48,324 nt of DNA from an uncultured Lewinella sp. (GCA_937949535.1 CALEDI010000122.1:1-48324); one strand, 5' to 3'; shown: positions 1 to 9,700, counted from the stretch's first letter. The notes: generated by a model not told the origin, from the letters alone. Numbers and translations: made by a program.

Positions 1-820
1 CCCGCTCGTCCTTAATCAGTTGGCCTCCGGCCACCTGAGCGTCGTGCTCCAGCAGCAACGTCCAATTTCCTGCTAGGGCATCATTGAGGAGGCGTTCCTT
101 CTCAGCCAACGTATGCAGCGGGCGCACATCGAAGGCCATCACCCACGGCAAACTCAGGTGGGCTGCGCTGGGGATGAGATCGGCGCAGTAAACCAGCCTT
201 CGGCCGTCGGGGAGATCTATCAGCGGCAACTGCATCGCTTCGGTGTGGCCGTAGACCGTTCGTAGTCGGATGCTGGGGAACCAGTCGAAGTCGGTGTCTT
301 GGTCGGGCAGGAAGCGGAGCTTTCCGCTTTTGTCCAATGGGTTCAGGTTGCTGGGCAAGAAACTGGCGGCCTCACGTGGGTTGGGGGTATTGGCCCATCG
401 CCAGTGCTTGCCGCACACCCAGTGGGTGGCGTTCGGGAAGGTCAGTTGCGCCCTGCCCTTTTCATCGAGGTAGCTCGCACCGCCAACGTGGTCGAAGTGT
501 AGGTGCGTAAACAGCACATCAGTTATTTCCTCTGGCCGGATCATCGCTGAAGCCAAACCCGACAACAGTACTTGCGGGATGCTGGGGTTAAAATGCTTCC
601 GGAACCGCTCGCCGTCTTTCTCCCCGATGCCCGTATCCACCAGAATCTTCCGGCCGTCAGCCGTCTCGATCAAGAGGCAGCGCATGGCCCAAGTACAATA
701 GTTACTGCCCGCCTCCGGCGGGTATACCCGACTCCAAACGGACTGGGGGACTACGCCAAACATGGCTCCGCCATCTAGTTCGAGGGTGCCGGCAAGGACG
801 GTGGTTAGCTTGGTGATCAT
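1..820 (-). CDS. MBL-fold metallo-hydrolase (3' end outside window)
   Basis: This is a metallo-beta-lactamase-fold hydrolase. The reading frame starts at the ATG at 820 and runs off the left edge after 273 codons with no stop. The di-metal site is visible: the HTHLHFDH motif supplies H106, H108, D110 and H111; H192 lies in the GHT turn, D214 in YCADL, and H259 in the LLLEHD strand near the edge. The strand LVDTGIG before the first motif is typical. No signal peptide is seen, so it is probably cytoplasmic. The fold covers lactonases, glyoxalase II-like thioesterases and many unassigned hydrolases, so the substrate cannot be given. The family and active site are clear; only the C-terminal end is missing. 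Confidence 0.88.
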   Translation of the reverse strand, partial: MITKLTTVLAGTLELDGGAMFGVVPQSVWSRVYPPEAGSNYCTWAMRCLLIETADGRKILVDTGIGEKDGERFRKHFNPSIPQVLLSGLASAMIRPEEITDVLFTHLHFDHVGGASYLDEKGRAQLTFPNATHWVCGKHWRWANTPNPREAASFLPSNLNPLDKSGKLRFLPDQDTDFDWFPSIRLRTVYGHTEAMQLPLIDLPDGRRLVYCADLIPSAAHLSLPWVMAFDVRPLHTLAEKERLLNDALAGNWTLLLEHDAQVAGGQLIKDER

Positions 821-870
821 AGCGGTAAGATAGAGTTCAGTGCCCAGAATTCTGAACGCTGGTTCCTCCT

Positions 871-1134
871 TCAACTCAACCACCCCATCCCGCCCCGAAG
901 CGCGGTAAACCCAATCAGCGCAACCAGCGGCCCAACCCAACAAGAAAGAACAAAACCGTAGTAGTTGTGCGTAACCCGGCTTGGCTGGATCCACTCAACG
1001 ATGTAACTGATGAGCCAAACGAAGAATGCGATACTCCCCAGGATAACCGCCAGCAGAAAGCCCGCGTACTCGTTGCCCAACAGGAAGAGGCCGTAGACGA
1101 TTACTTGGCCGAGAATCATTAAAATGGTGTTCAT
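871..1134 (-). CDS. Small membrane protein, function unknown
   Basis: An 87-residue hydrophobic protein with about three predicted membrane helices (roughly residues 4-20, 24-46 and 60-80) joined by short loops. No motif points to a function and I do not recognise the family. It lies 51 bp upstream of the metallo-hydrolase gene and 20 bp downstream of the haloperoxidase-like gene, all on the minus strand, so the three may be co-transcribed. It is short, but the clean helix pattern and tight spacing argue that it is real. Confidence 0.6.
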   Translation of the reverse strand: MNTILMILGQVIVYGLFLLGNEYAGFLLAVILGSIAFFVWLISYIVEWIQPSRVTHNYYGFVLSCWVGPLVALIGFTALRGGMGWLS

Positions 1135-1154
1135 GGGGATGGTAGTGTACTACA

Positions 1155-2507
1155 TTATTTTTTAGCCCGTGGTGCTACCCGGCTTAACAGGTGCTTCCCA
1201 ACGGCTTCGCCTTGGGTAATTCCGTAGTCGATGGCGGGGCGGTAGTGGATGCCTCCGTAGAGGCGGCTGAGGGCGGCTTCTTCGCTGGCGTGTAAGAAGC
1301 TTTTGAAGCTGCGTTCGGGCAGGTCGTACTCTACTTCGGAGTCGTCGGTGAAGGCGAAGTTTTCGCCGAAGATATTGGTCAGGACGATGGCGCAGGCGCG
1401 GCTCACGACGCTGTGGCCGGAGGTGTGTTCGGGGAACGGTGGTGTTTGTAGCAGCGGGCGCCATTCTTCGTCGAGGTGGCGATTGATGAAGGTTTCGGGG
1501 CGGACGAGGCTAGAGCGGTACTTCTCGTCCCAGCAGCTAATGAACCCGTCGTGCATAGCCATGCTCGTCATGGCATACGCCTGTGTGGTAGTACCGATGT
1601 TGGCCTTCGCTTGGCGGGCGGCGATGGCGGCGATGTTGACCCAGTGGCCGCCGGGGGTGATCTTTTTGGTGGCGAACATTACGTGGCCTACGTGGTGGCT
1701 CACGTAGGGGTTACAGTCCCAAAACTGAGCGATGGCCTTGCGTTCTTCCAGTTCGGCTTCGTCTTCGACTTTTAGGGCGTTGTAGACTTCTTCCACGCCG
1801 GCCCACCATTCCGAGTCTTTGTCTTCGCTGTACTCGGTGGGGGGCAGGGGCTTGAATTGGTCTGGGCTATCTAGGGCAAAAGCACGAATTTTTGACCAAC
1901 TGGGTTCGATGCCGTCCATGTAATCTGGCGGCGTTGGTTGCCACTTGCTGGGGTCTTCGGTGATGGAGTATTTGGGAAAGGTGCGCGATTGTTTGTAGGT
2001 ATCTCCGTCGTACCATCCGATGATGTGATCGGCGATGGCGTGGCCGTAGTCGATGGATGCTTTCAGGGTAGCGGCGGGAACTTTGATGTCGGCAAATTCT
2101 TTGAAGATCTCGTCTTCAAAAGCAACAATTTTGTCTTCGCTGAAGATGAGGCTTTTCCCGACTTTGAGTTGGGCGGCGACGGCAGCGATGGGGTACGCAA
2201 TTTCAACGTTTGTTGGGGGCGCGGGCGCAGGTGTGAGGTGAGGTATTTGGCCCGCTAAGCTCTCGAAGCTCGGGTCTCCGGCCGCGATGGCTTCGTAGCC
2301 CGCGATGCTGGAGTAGGCATAGATGCGGCCCGCCTGCGGCGGGCTGAAGATGTCGTGGACGATCACATCCGTAAGCTTCTTCACCGAGCGGTGGTAAAAC
2401 TCCGGCGCAGCCACCTCTTCCTGAAAATTCGGGTTCACCTCTTCGCCGCAGGCGAAGAAAAGAGCAGATAGGGCGAACAAGGATAAAATTCGACTTAGTT
2501 TAATCAT
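1155..2507 (-). CDS. Vanadium-dependent haloperoxidase-like lipoprotein (PAP2 superfamily)
   Basis: A 450-residue exported protein of the vanadium haloperoxidase / PAP2 phosphatase superfamily. The N-terminus is a lipoprotein signal (hydrophobic stretch, then FFACGEE, Cys at residue 20). The oxyanion-binding signature is near the C-terminus: YRSSLVRPET, then PEHTSGHSVVS, then SRLYGGIHYRPAIDYG. These supply the Arg, Ser-Gly-His and Arg...His residues that hold vanadate or phosphate in the family. Bacteroidota lipoproteins of this type are commonly annotated as vanadium haloperoxidases, but superfamily members can also be phosphatases, so halide oxidation is inferred. A -7-like box lies 60 bp upstream of the start codon. 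It is first of a possible three-gene unit with the small membrane protein and the MBL hydrolase. Confidence 0.87.
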   Translation of the reverse strand: MIKLSRILSLFALSALFFACGEEVNPNFQEEVAAPEFYHRSVKKLTDVIVHDIFSPPQAGRIYAYSSIAGYEAIAAGDPSFESLAGQIPHLTPAPAPPTNVEIAYPIAAVAAQLKVGKSLIFSEDKIVAFEDEIFKEFADIKVPAATLKASIDYGHAIADHIIGWYDGDTYKQSRTFPKYSITEDPSKWQPTPPDYMDGIEPSWSKIRAFALDSPDQFKPLPPTEYSEDKDSEWWAGVEEVYNALKVEDEAELEERKAIAQFWDCNPYVSHHVGHVMFATKKITPGGHWVNIAAIAARQAKANIGTTTQAYAMTSMAMHDGFISCWDEKYRSSLVRPETFINRHLDEEWRPLLQTPPFPEHTSGHSVVSRACAIVLTNIFGENFAFTDDSEVEYDLPERSFKSFLHASEEAALSRLYGGIHYRPAIDYGITQGEAVGKHLLSRVAPRAKK

Positions 2508-2566
2508 GGTGCCAAGGCGGTTTAAATGAAGGATGAAACATTAGCACGGGTCTGGATTGGGTTGGG

Positions 2567-2574
2567 CGAAGATA
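2567..2574 (-). promoter_or_regulatory. Candidate -7 box upstream of haloperoxidase-like gene
   Basis: The minus strand reads TATCTTCG, one base off the Bacteroidota -7 consensus TAnnTTTG, 59 bp before the ATG at 2507. No clear TTG -33 element lies at the usual distance, so the call rests on the -7 box alone. Confidence 0.35.
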
Positions 2575-2581
2575 CGGTACT

Positions 2582-2809
2582 GCGCGCGATGGGCTGACCT
2601 TCGGCTTCGGATAGCCTCGGACGTAGTCAGCCCGCCAGCGCGCGATGGGCTGACCGCCGCCTTCGGCTACGGTCAACCCATCGCTAGAGGTGGTACCCTT
2701 TCAGGGCACTTAAACGGCCACACCTGCCACGCATACCACACCTCCAACGCCTCCAACGCTAGGCTATCGCGTAGCGATCACCCCTCGGATAGCCTCGGAC
2801 GTAGTCCGG
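2582..2809. repeat. Cluster of REP-like hairpins and direct repeats in a 340-bp gene-free stretch
   Basis: The gene-free interval 2508-2847 holds several GC-rich repeats. An 18-bp direct repeat (GCGCGCGATGGGCTGACC) occurs at 2582-2599 and 2638-2655. A 22-bp direct repeat occurs at 2607-2628 and 2785-2806 (core ATAGCCTCGGACGTAGTC). Each lies in a potential hairpin: GGGCTGAC pairs with GTCAGCCC across 2592-2632; GATGGGCTGACCG pairs, with one mismatch, with CGGTCAACCCATC across 2643-2682; a CCCC/GGGG-bounded stem spans 2781-2811. The layout resembles REP/BIME repeats, between the end of one minus-strand gene and the start of the next. No coding sequence is supported here. Confidence 0.6.
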
Positions 2810-2847
2810 GGAGCAGTGTTAATTTTTAGTCTTGGATTAGCGCGCGC

Positions 2848-4035
2848 CTAAATAAGCCCATAACTAGTAGCAATCCGTTCGCTGAGCACCGCCTTGAGGG
2901 CATTGGCCGCGTCCAAGATCAGTTGTTCGTTGGAAGGGAAGGGCACGGGCGCGTTGCCGATGTTGCGGCGCGAATCTGAGCTGAGTGCCCGGCGGTCTCC
3001 CGTAAACGTGGAAGCGTAGTTCTCGAAGGCCGAATCGGCCGTTAGGTTGTCTTGGTCTACTACGCGGCGGTTGCGGATGTCGTAGAGTTCGAAGCCAGCA
3101 GTTACGGTAGCTATTTTCGTTTGGAGGACCTCGATCACATCGGCTCGGATGATCACCTGCCGGGGGCGCGTGATGTCGTTGCCGAGGGTGTCTTTAGCTA
3201 CGTTGCCGGCGGCATCGAGCACGTACTCCGTGCCGTCGGTGATTTCCTTTTCGTCGATGTACTGTCGTTCTTGGCTGCGTTCTGGGCTCACATCGATGTT
3301 GCGCATGATGATGCGGGCTACGTAGTCGTATTTGCGGCCTTGTTTTTGGGTGACTTCAAACTTGCGCCAGCGGTCTTCCATCTCGTTGGCGTTGATGCGG
3401 AAGAGTTCTTGTTCGAAGCCTGCGGGCAGGTAGCCGCCGGTTTCGTTGCGCATCTCGACGGTAATGAAGAGCATACCGAGTTCTTCGGCTTCCTGCATCA
3501 GTTGGCTGGTGTTTTTGAAGTCTCTTCGGTAGTACGCGATACCATCGAAGGTTTCATAGGCTTCCCGAGCGGCGGCTTTGTTTCCTTGGCGACCGAGCGC
3601 TAGTTGGCGCTCGCCTTCTTGGAACATTTGCTCGGCGGCGTTGCCGGCGGCGGCGTCCATTTGGCTACCGATCGCAACGAAGTTCAGGTTGGCTTGGCGG
3701 CCGTCTTTGTCTACTAGTGGCGTCAAGGGCGTCACTTCGTTGGCCCTGTTGTCTAGGCTGCGGTACACGCCGTGGATGCGCCGCCAATCTGGTGTGGCTT
3801 CGGCTTCAAACCGCCGGATTTTAGCGAGGTCTTCGGCGTTGGCCCGGTTGAAGGCCGTTTCTAGGGCGCTAACGTATTTCGGGTTTTTGTTCCGCTCGCC
3901 GGTCAGTTTTTTCTTCGCAACGCGGATGGTTTCGTCGTAGTTGCCTTGGTCTACCAGCGTCTGCACCTTGGGGCCGCAGGCCGTGATGGTTAGGCAGAAC
4001 AGTCCGGTCAGTAGTAAAAAGAGTGTATTTTTCAT
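2848..4035 (-). CDS. TPR-like lipoprotein, function unknown
   Basis: A 395-residue lipoprotein: the signal peptide ends at LTITAC with Cys20 as the lipidation site. The N-terminal half is helical with repeat-like stretches (for example VDQGNYDETIRVAKKKL and GRQGNKAAAREAYETFDGIAYY) that resemble tetratricopeptide units, suggesting a protein-binding role in the periplasm or at the outer membrane. The C-terminal half, from about residue 200, looks beta-rich (RKYDYVARIIMRNIDVSPE, QVIIRADVIEVLQTK). I do not recognise a named family. A consensus -7 box (TAAGTTTG) lies 23 bp upstream, and a diverged copy of the 20-bp oriented repeat lies 75 bp upstream pointing at this gene. Confidence 0.8.
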   Translation of the reverse strand: MKNTLFLLLTGLFCLTITACGPKVQTLVDQGNYDETIRVAKKKLTGERNKNPKYVSALETAFNRANAEDLAKIRRFEAEATPDWRRIHGVYRSLDNRANEVTPLTPLVDKDGRQANLNFVAIGSQMDAAAGNAAEQMFQEGERQLALGRQGNKAAAREAYETFDGIAYYRRDFKNTSQLMQEAEELGMLFITVEMRNETGGYLPAGFEQELFRINANEMEDRWRKFEVTQKQGRKYDYVARIIMRNIDVSPERSQERQYIDEKEITDGTEYVLDAAGNVAKDTLGNDITRPRQVIIRADVIEVLQTKIATVTAGFELYDIRNRRVVDQDNLTADSAFENYASTFTGDRRALSSDSRRNIGNAPVPFPSNEQLILDAANALKAVLSERIATSYGLI

Positions 4036-4057
4036 ATCAAAATGGGTTGCTTGATCG

Positions 4058-4065
4058 CAAACTTA
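4058..4065 (-). promoter_or_regulatory. -7 box for the TPR-like lipoprotein gene
   Basis: The minus strand reads TAAGTTTG, a full match to TAnnTTTG, 22 bp upstream of the ATG at 4035. No clear TTG -33 box is visible at the standard spacing. Confidence 0.5.
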
Positions 4066-4109
4066 GGGCATTTGATATTATGATGGCGTTATAAATATGT
4101 TATGTGTGT

Positions 4110-4129
4110 GGGCGCGGGCGCGGGTGCAA
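4110..4129 (-). repeat. Diverged copy of the oriented 20-bp repeat
   Basis: The plus strand reads GGGCGCGGGCGCGGGTGCAA, two changes from the exact element, both inside the NotI-like core. It lies 75 bp upstream of the minus-strand lipoprotein gene and points toward it. Confidence 0.6.
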
Positions 4130-4140
4130 TGTGGGGTTTT

Positions 4141-4242
4141 CTAGTGTTTTTGTATCAATCTCAAATGTTCCTTAAAGGCTTCTTGCTTTGCTTGGAAACT
4201 ACCAACTTTTTCTATTGTGAGGCTATATTTAAGTATTTTCAT
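4141..4242 (-). CDS. Possible 33-residue ORF overlapping the ORFan's stop
   Basis: A 33-codon frame (starts MKILKYSLTIEK, ends LRLIQKH) begins at an ATG inside the last codons of the 219-residue gene and overlaps it by 14 nt in another frame. The overlap would allow translational coupling. The peptide is lysine-rich and amphipathic and I recognise no family. Alternatively it is the former C-terminus of the upstream gene, separated by a frameshift. Length and lack of homology keep confidence low. Confidence 0.25.
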   Translation of the reverse strand: MKILKYSLTIEKVGSFQAKQEAFKEHLRLIQKH

Positions 4243-4888
4243 TTTTGGAGTTGGTAGATGTTTCAATAGCATATTGAAGAACAATTTCATCCTCATACGC
4301 CTCTTTGAACCTATTGACAACATCACTTTCGGCTGGTTCAAAAAAACAGAAAAAACCACCGCTGGAAGACTGAAGTACAACTTTCGAAAGGTCACTCATT
4401 TCCATTACGATGAATTCAATGGTATCAACTATCAGCCCTTTGTTTCCATCATCTGGCGAAGCAGCATCTCCGAATCCGTGATCAGACAATTTACCCCGGC
4501 CTTCCCGTCCAAAACACGAAATTGAAGACACCTTCGGAGGGACCGGATAGGTAAAACTTACCGAATCTCTCCCCCTGATATCGAAATTAGACTTCAGGCT
4601 TTCTCCTGCGGTCCAAAGGCCCGTAAAGCTGTGCAAAATCTTAATCCCGCCTATATCTCCTAGTTCTACATGCTCCTCATAAAGAGACTCCAGTACGACT
4701 ACCAAAGAACCAGTCGGTCCCGAAAAATTGAGTGCGACAGTCCCCATACCTTCGATGTATCCATTTGGAGGTAGGCAGACTGATGGCTTCTGTACTTGAA
4801 CATTGACCAAACACAGACCAACGAGTTTTCTTAACGTATCAATTTCATCTTTTGAAAAGAGGTTATTGACTACTGTTGTGTCGTTCAT
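4229..4888 (-). CDS. ORFan protein, AT-richer than its neighbours
   Basis: A 219-residue protein with no signal peptide and no membrane segment; I do not recognise a family. The sequence is soluble-looking with alternating strands (GTVALNFSGPTGSLVVVLESLYEEHVE) and a helical, acidic C-terminus. The gene and its upstream region are visibly richer in A and T than the genes on either side, with different codon use, which suggests recent acquisition. It is not within an operon-like arrangement: about 190 bp separate it from the lipoprotein gene, and the protease gene upstream is divergent. A short ORF overlaps its end. The reading frame is intact from ATG to stop. Confidence 0.6.
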   Translation of the reverse strand: MNDTTVVNNLFSKDEIDTLRKLVGLCLVNVQVQKPSVCLPPNGYIEGMGTVALNFSGPTGSLVVVLESLYEEHVELGDIGGIKILHSFTGLWTAGESLKSNFDIRGRDSVSFTYPVPPKVSSISCFGREGRGKLSDHGFGDAASPDDGNKGLIVDTIEFIVMEMSDLSKVVLQSSSGGFFCFFEPAESDVVNRFKEAYEDEIVLQYAIETSTNSKNENT

Positions 4889-5039
4889 GCTGGTGTTTTG
4901 GTTCTCAAGGTAATCAAAACTGGTTCTCTATGCGTAGAGCAAATCGTGTAAGCATTAAATCGAGATAAAGCTCCACCACCATCCCCTACCTTAAAAAGAC
5001 ATAAAAACTATCCCTCTACAAAAGTAGCAGGTACTCCTC

Positions 5040-5074
5040 GACTATCCGACTGTTTGACTGTTTGACTATCTTCG
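5040..5074 (+). promoter_or_regulatory. Four-unit 8-bp tandem repeat ending in a -7 box (S41 protease promoter)
   Basis: Four contiguous octamers run from 5040 to 5071: GACTATCC, GACTGTTT, GACTGTTT, GACTATCT. The last unit plus the next bases forms TATCTTCG (5067-5074), a near-consensus -7 box, 17 bp before the protease ATG at 5092. The 16-mer GACTGTTTGACTATCT recurs exactly in the bioB promoter array at 34906. Confidence 0.6.
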
Positions 5075-5091
5075 CACCAACCTTCTTTACC

Positions 5092-6732
5092 ATGGCCAAA
5101 CCTACCAACATCTGGACCCCCTTGCTCTTCGCCGCAACCCTAGCGATTGGGCTATTTATCGGTTACCGACTACAGAGCAATGCGCCCCTAATTGCTTCGG
5201 GAACAGATGCCTCTGGGGGCGGACGAGTAGAAGAACTTCTACGCTTCATTGAGGCCCGATACGTTGACGAAGCCGACTCCGACAAGCTCCACGAGGCCGC
5301 CATCGAGGCCGTACTCGCTGAACTAGACCCACACAGCAGCTACATCCCTGCCGACGAACTAATGGCCATTAACGAATCTATGGAAGGCAACTTTGAAGGC
5401 ATTGGCATTGAGTTTTTGGTGGTAGACGACACCATCACCGTAGTCTCTGCATTGCCCGGCGGGCCAAGTGAAGCCGCTGGCCTTCGCTCCGGAGATCAGG
5501 TAATTATGGTAGAAGACAGCATCGTGACGGGCGTGAACGAGTTCGGCATCGACCCCGCAAGCCTGATGCGTGGTGTACGCAATACCGACGTCAACATCAC
5601 CGTCCGCCGACCAGGGGAGACGGAGCTTATTGGCTTCAACATCACCCGTGCGCCCATCCCGGTTTACAGCGTAGACGCCGCCTACAACCTCAACGAAACC
5701 ACCAGCTACGTAAAAATCAACCGCTTTAGCGCCACGACGTATGACGAGTTTGTGAAAGCCTTGGAAGAAAACATGGAACAAGGCGGTACCCGCAACCTCG
5801 TGATCGACCTGCGCGACAACCCCGGCGGCTACCTCCAGCAAGCCACCAAAATGCTCAGCCAGCTCTTCACCCAGAAAGATCAACTGCTGGTGTATACCGA
5901 AGGCCGCAACTCTCGCCGGATGGAGTACGAAACCGATGGCAGGGCCTTTTACAACATCCAGAACGTGGCGGTCCTGATTGATGAGGGCTCGGCTAGCGCA
6001 AGTGAGATCATGGCTGGCGCGGTCCAAGACCGCGACCGAGGCATCGTTGTAGGTCGCCGCAGTTTTGGTAAAGGCCTCGTGCAAGAGCAGTACCCGCTCT
6101 CCGATGGCTCCGCCCTTCGGCTTACCGTTGCCCGCTACTACACGCCCTCTGGGCGCAGCATTCAACGCTCCTATGAGGAAGGCGAAGACGCCTACCGCTC
6201 AGAGCTCAACCGCCGCTTTGACGACGGCGAACTGACCGGAGGCTCGGAAGCCCTGCAAGACAGTTCCAAGATTTTCTACACCAACTCCGGCCATCCCGTC
6301 TTCGGTGGCGGAGGCATCACGCCAGACTACTTCGTTCCGCTAGACACCTCGCTGAACAACGAAGCTTTCTTGCGCCTTCGTCAGCAGATCCCAGCGTACT
6401 TGTTCCAGTACATCCGCGAGCATCCGGAGGTAAAAAACTTTGCGACACTAAACGACTACCTCACCAGTTACCGCCCCAACCTAGATGAGATTCTACCGGC
6501 CCTAACCCAGCGCGTACTGGCCGACTATGAAGATGGTATTGGCCCGCTACCGGCTCGTTTGCGGCCCGAGCTTTCGCTCTTTTTCCGGGCGCGCTTAGCG
6601 CGCCAATTGTTCGACAACTCCGCCTTCTTCCAAGTCCTCAACGAAGAAGACCCCGTAGTACTGGAAACCTTGCGCCTAATGGAACAGCCCGACCCGATGA
6701 TTGCGGCCCGGCCGGGGCTAGAAGAAAATTAG
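5092..6732 (+). CDS. S41 family C-terminal processing peptidase
   Basis: A membrane-anchored serine protease of the CtpA/Prc family, which trims or degrades periplasmic proteins. I chose the ATG at 5092 (546 residues) because the longer frame starts with TTG inside the probable -7 box. Visible in order: one N-terminal membrane helix (IWTPLLFAATLAIGLFIGY), a PDZ domain (GNFEGIGIEF... LPGGPSEAAGLRSGDQVI), and the S41 catalytic core with the nucleophile Ser in DEGSASASEIMAG and the general-base Lys in RRSFGKGLVQ. A helical C-terminal region of about 150 residues follows. All key residues are present. The DUF3686 ATPase gene starts 40 bp downstream on the same strand, so the two are probably co-transcribed. 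Confidence 0.93.
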   Translation: MAKPTNIWTPLLFAATLAIGLFIGYRLQSNAPLIASGTDASGGGRVEELLRFIEARYVDEADSDKLHEAAIEAVLAELDPHSSYIPADELMAINESMEGNFEGIGIEFLVVDDTITVVSALPGGPSEAAGLRSGDQVIMVEDSIVTGVNEFGIDPASLMRGVRNTDVNITVRRPGETELIGFNITRAPIPVYSVDAAYNLNETTSYVKINRFSATTYDEFVKALEENMEQGGTRNLVIDLRDNPGGYLQQATKMLSQLFTQKDQLLVYTEGRNSRRMEYETDGRAFYNIQNVAVLIDEGSASASEIMAGAVQDRDRGIVVGRRSFGKGLVQEQYPLSDGSALRLTVARYYTPSGRSIQRSYEEGEDAYRSELNRRFDDGELTGGSEALQDSSKIFYTNSGHPVFGGGGITPDYFVPLDTSLNNEAFLRLRQQIPAYLFQYIREHPEVKNFATLNDYLTSYRPNLDEILPALTQRVLADYEDGIGPLPARLRPELSLFFRARLARQLFDNSAFFQVLNEEDPVVLETLRLMEQPDPMIAARPGLEEN

Positions 6733-6772
6733 TAGGGTATTTGTTAGCTTTACAGCCCCACACTTTTAGTCT

Positions 6773-9700
6773 ATGAACGCCCTTAAAGCTCAGTTTGAGC
6801 ACAAAACCCTCCTTAACCACTTTGAAGCGGACCCCCATCTGGAAGTTCGCGGCCTCGCCATCGCTAGCATTCACGTATTGCACGGAGAAACTGCCGACGA
6901 CGACATATTGGTAGTAGAGTACGAAAACAGCCCAGCCCTCAGTTTCTACAACACCCAAGGCCGCTTGATTGATGTAGACCACTACCTACCAGACCACTAC
7001 CCCGAAGCCGACCAAGAAAGCACCGTTAAAGTCCTCGACAACCTACGCGGCGCAACCAAAGACCAAATGGAACTGCAAAGCCAGTTCCGTCCGCTGCTCG
7101 ATGAAGTTTTTGATGTGGGAGACCGGAGCATCGCGAAGGGACTCCAAGAAAAATTTGGGTTAGAAACTACCCTAGCCGATGAGCTGCGGTTCAAGGCAAA
7201 GTTCGACTTCCGAGGCAGCAGCGAGGACTTCAAGAGTCTGCTTGTTGGGGAGTACGCCAACTTCGGTGCCTTCATCAAAAGCTACCTCCTTGGGCAACTA
7301 CAAACCGGCAATGGTTATGTTCACATTACGCCCAACGGCAACATCATAATTACTACCCTGAACAAGCGCAGCGGCCTAGCGGTAATCTTGGAAACCACCG
7401 ACGCAGACGGGCAAAGGCTACCGCCCGCCCGCTGGCTAATCACCCGAACAAGCAACCAAAAGCAACTCGAACAAGCCTTGGTTTTCCGGAGCGACGACAT
7501 CAAGGCCTTCTTTAACGCCGACGGCTACGAAACGACCTTCCGGACAACACGTTACGAGCTGAAGCATAGCCTTGGCCGCTTGGAAATAGATAGCCTGCTA
7601 GACAATACCAACAACCTCCTAAAGCTCGACCTTTTCAACGATTGCTACCAAATTCTGGCCGGAGACCCAGACATCATCGTTGCGCTCACCGGAAGCGTAG
7701 AGGTGAGCATCGTCAATACCCACCGCTCCGTCGTGCCCGGAAAATGGTCCAACACCATCAAGCTACCCGCTTCAGCCAACCAAGTAAGGGCCGACGAGAA
7801 CCTCGCTACCCTCTTTGCGCAAGACGCTGAAGGCCAAATCATGGTCTACGACATCACCTCCCCCGAAGCAACCCTGATCGCAGACCTCGGCAAATACGCC
7901 CCCGGTTTCCAGCTCGACGCTACGGGCAGTGTGATTGGCCGCCGCTACGAAGAAAAAGACCTCGTAAAGATCAGCACCAACGTACCCGACTTGGAGCTGC
8001 CCGGAGAGCAACAGAACTTCGCTACGGCCTTCAAGAACCTTAGTCACCTCTTCAAGGGAGAGAGCCTATTCGTGAAAACCTCTTTTGCCCGCACGGTAGA
8101 AGAAGCGTTGCCAGCAGAAGAAACCGCTATCCCGACCGCCGTGGAGGTTGCCCGTTACGACTTCGAGACCAACATCGACCATCTCCTAGCGGAAGCAGGA
8201 CAAGACTATAGTCGTTTATTGGACATACGCGAGAAAATTGCCATTGCCCGCGTCAACATCGGTGAAGAACTGACCAAGGTTTCGGAGCGTGAAGGCATTC
8301 TGTTGGTTGGCCGGAGGCTACAAAGCACGATCAACAACATCGTTCGGCCAGCGGAGCGGCGCGTCCGAAAGTTGGTGGAGACCACCCGCGCCCAACAAAT
8401 CATCGAGGAAGCGCGCGGCTTCAAAGCCGCGATGACCAAACTAGACGACCCCGACGCCTACCGCGACATCCTGAACGGCATCCGCGCCAGCGGCGAGGAA
8501 CTAGACACGATGACGACCGGCGATGTAGCCAGCATCATCTCCGAGTTCAAAACCATCCAGCGGGAACTGAACGTCACCTTCTCCGAACAAATCGCGCAGG
8601 ATGGCAACAGCCTGCAAGCCTTCATCACCCGCGAGATTGAGCAGATCGAAGAAGCCATCACGAATACCCACGTTGCGCGCGAACTCGAAAACCTGCTGGC
8701 AACGCACCCGGCCGCGTTGGAGCTGATGAGCTTGCTGAAACAATCCTTCGTCCTCCAAAGCATCGCCGGAGAGCAACGCCTCTCCCCCGCTGGCATCCAA
8801 CGTAGACTACACCAGGCCGTAACGGCCCGCCGTAGCCAACTGCACCAAGAACAGGAGCGTAAGGAAGCGGAGATAAGTGCGGCTAAGTTGCAACTGGCCC
8901 GAATGATCCAGGAGAGTATTGACTTCTTCGTGCGCAACCATTCCGGTGGCTTCTCTGATTTGGAGTTGGCAAAGACCGCCGCTTACCAGGAAATCTTGAA
9001 GGATACGGGCAGGCTGGAAAACCAGTTCAACGATGTCCGTCTGGCCCGTGAGCTTCGCCAGAAGTTGGAGCGCCGCATTCTGGAGCGCAACCGCCTAGAC
9101 TTGGAACGGATGGTTGCCTTTGAGGGTAAATACGCCTTCATCCAAAACGACCCGAACCTGTTCGTTGACCTCGAATCGACCCTCCAAGTCTTTCCCAACT
9201 GGAGCTTAGAAGTGATCGAGAAAAAAGGACAAGCGAACACCTACCTCGCTACCTTCATCCGAGACACGGACAAGGAAGTTTACCGCCCTTCTTCAACGGA
9301 CAACCTGCGGAGCGGGCTCGCCTTCGAGATCAGTGGTGCGCAGCAGCGCGACTTCTTCAATGCCTACGACGTATACGCCGCCAAAGAAAACAACCTTGAA
9401 TTCGTTGATGCGCTCTGGGAGATTGCTAATGAGCGTAAAATCCCGGCAGACTTCCCCCAGTTCAAGCCAGCTAGCCTTAAGGAAATGCAGCCCAAGGGAG
9501 GCGCCGGACTAAAGGCCCTCGGCTGCGCCCGCAAGCAAAAGCAACTAGAGGACGAAGAGCGGAAACGCACACGCAACGTACCACGCATCACGCCAGAATT
9601 CATTGACGAGACGCCCTACTTTCAGGAAAAATTGCGGGAGTTTGTCATCAAAGCCAAGCTACAACTCACGACTGGCTCGGGCATCATCCTGCTGAGCGGC

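Noticed and set aside
5359-6165. 268-codon frame on the minus strand
   Set aside because: It lies fully inside the S41 protease gene, whose frame has all catalytic motifs; the antisense product has no recognisable pattern and mirrors codon bias.
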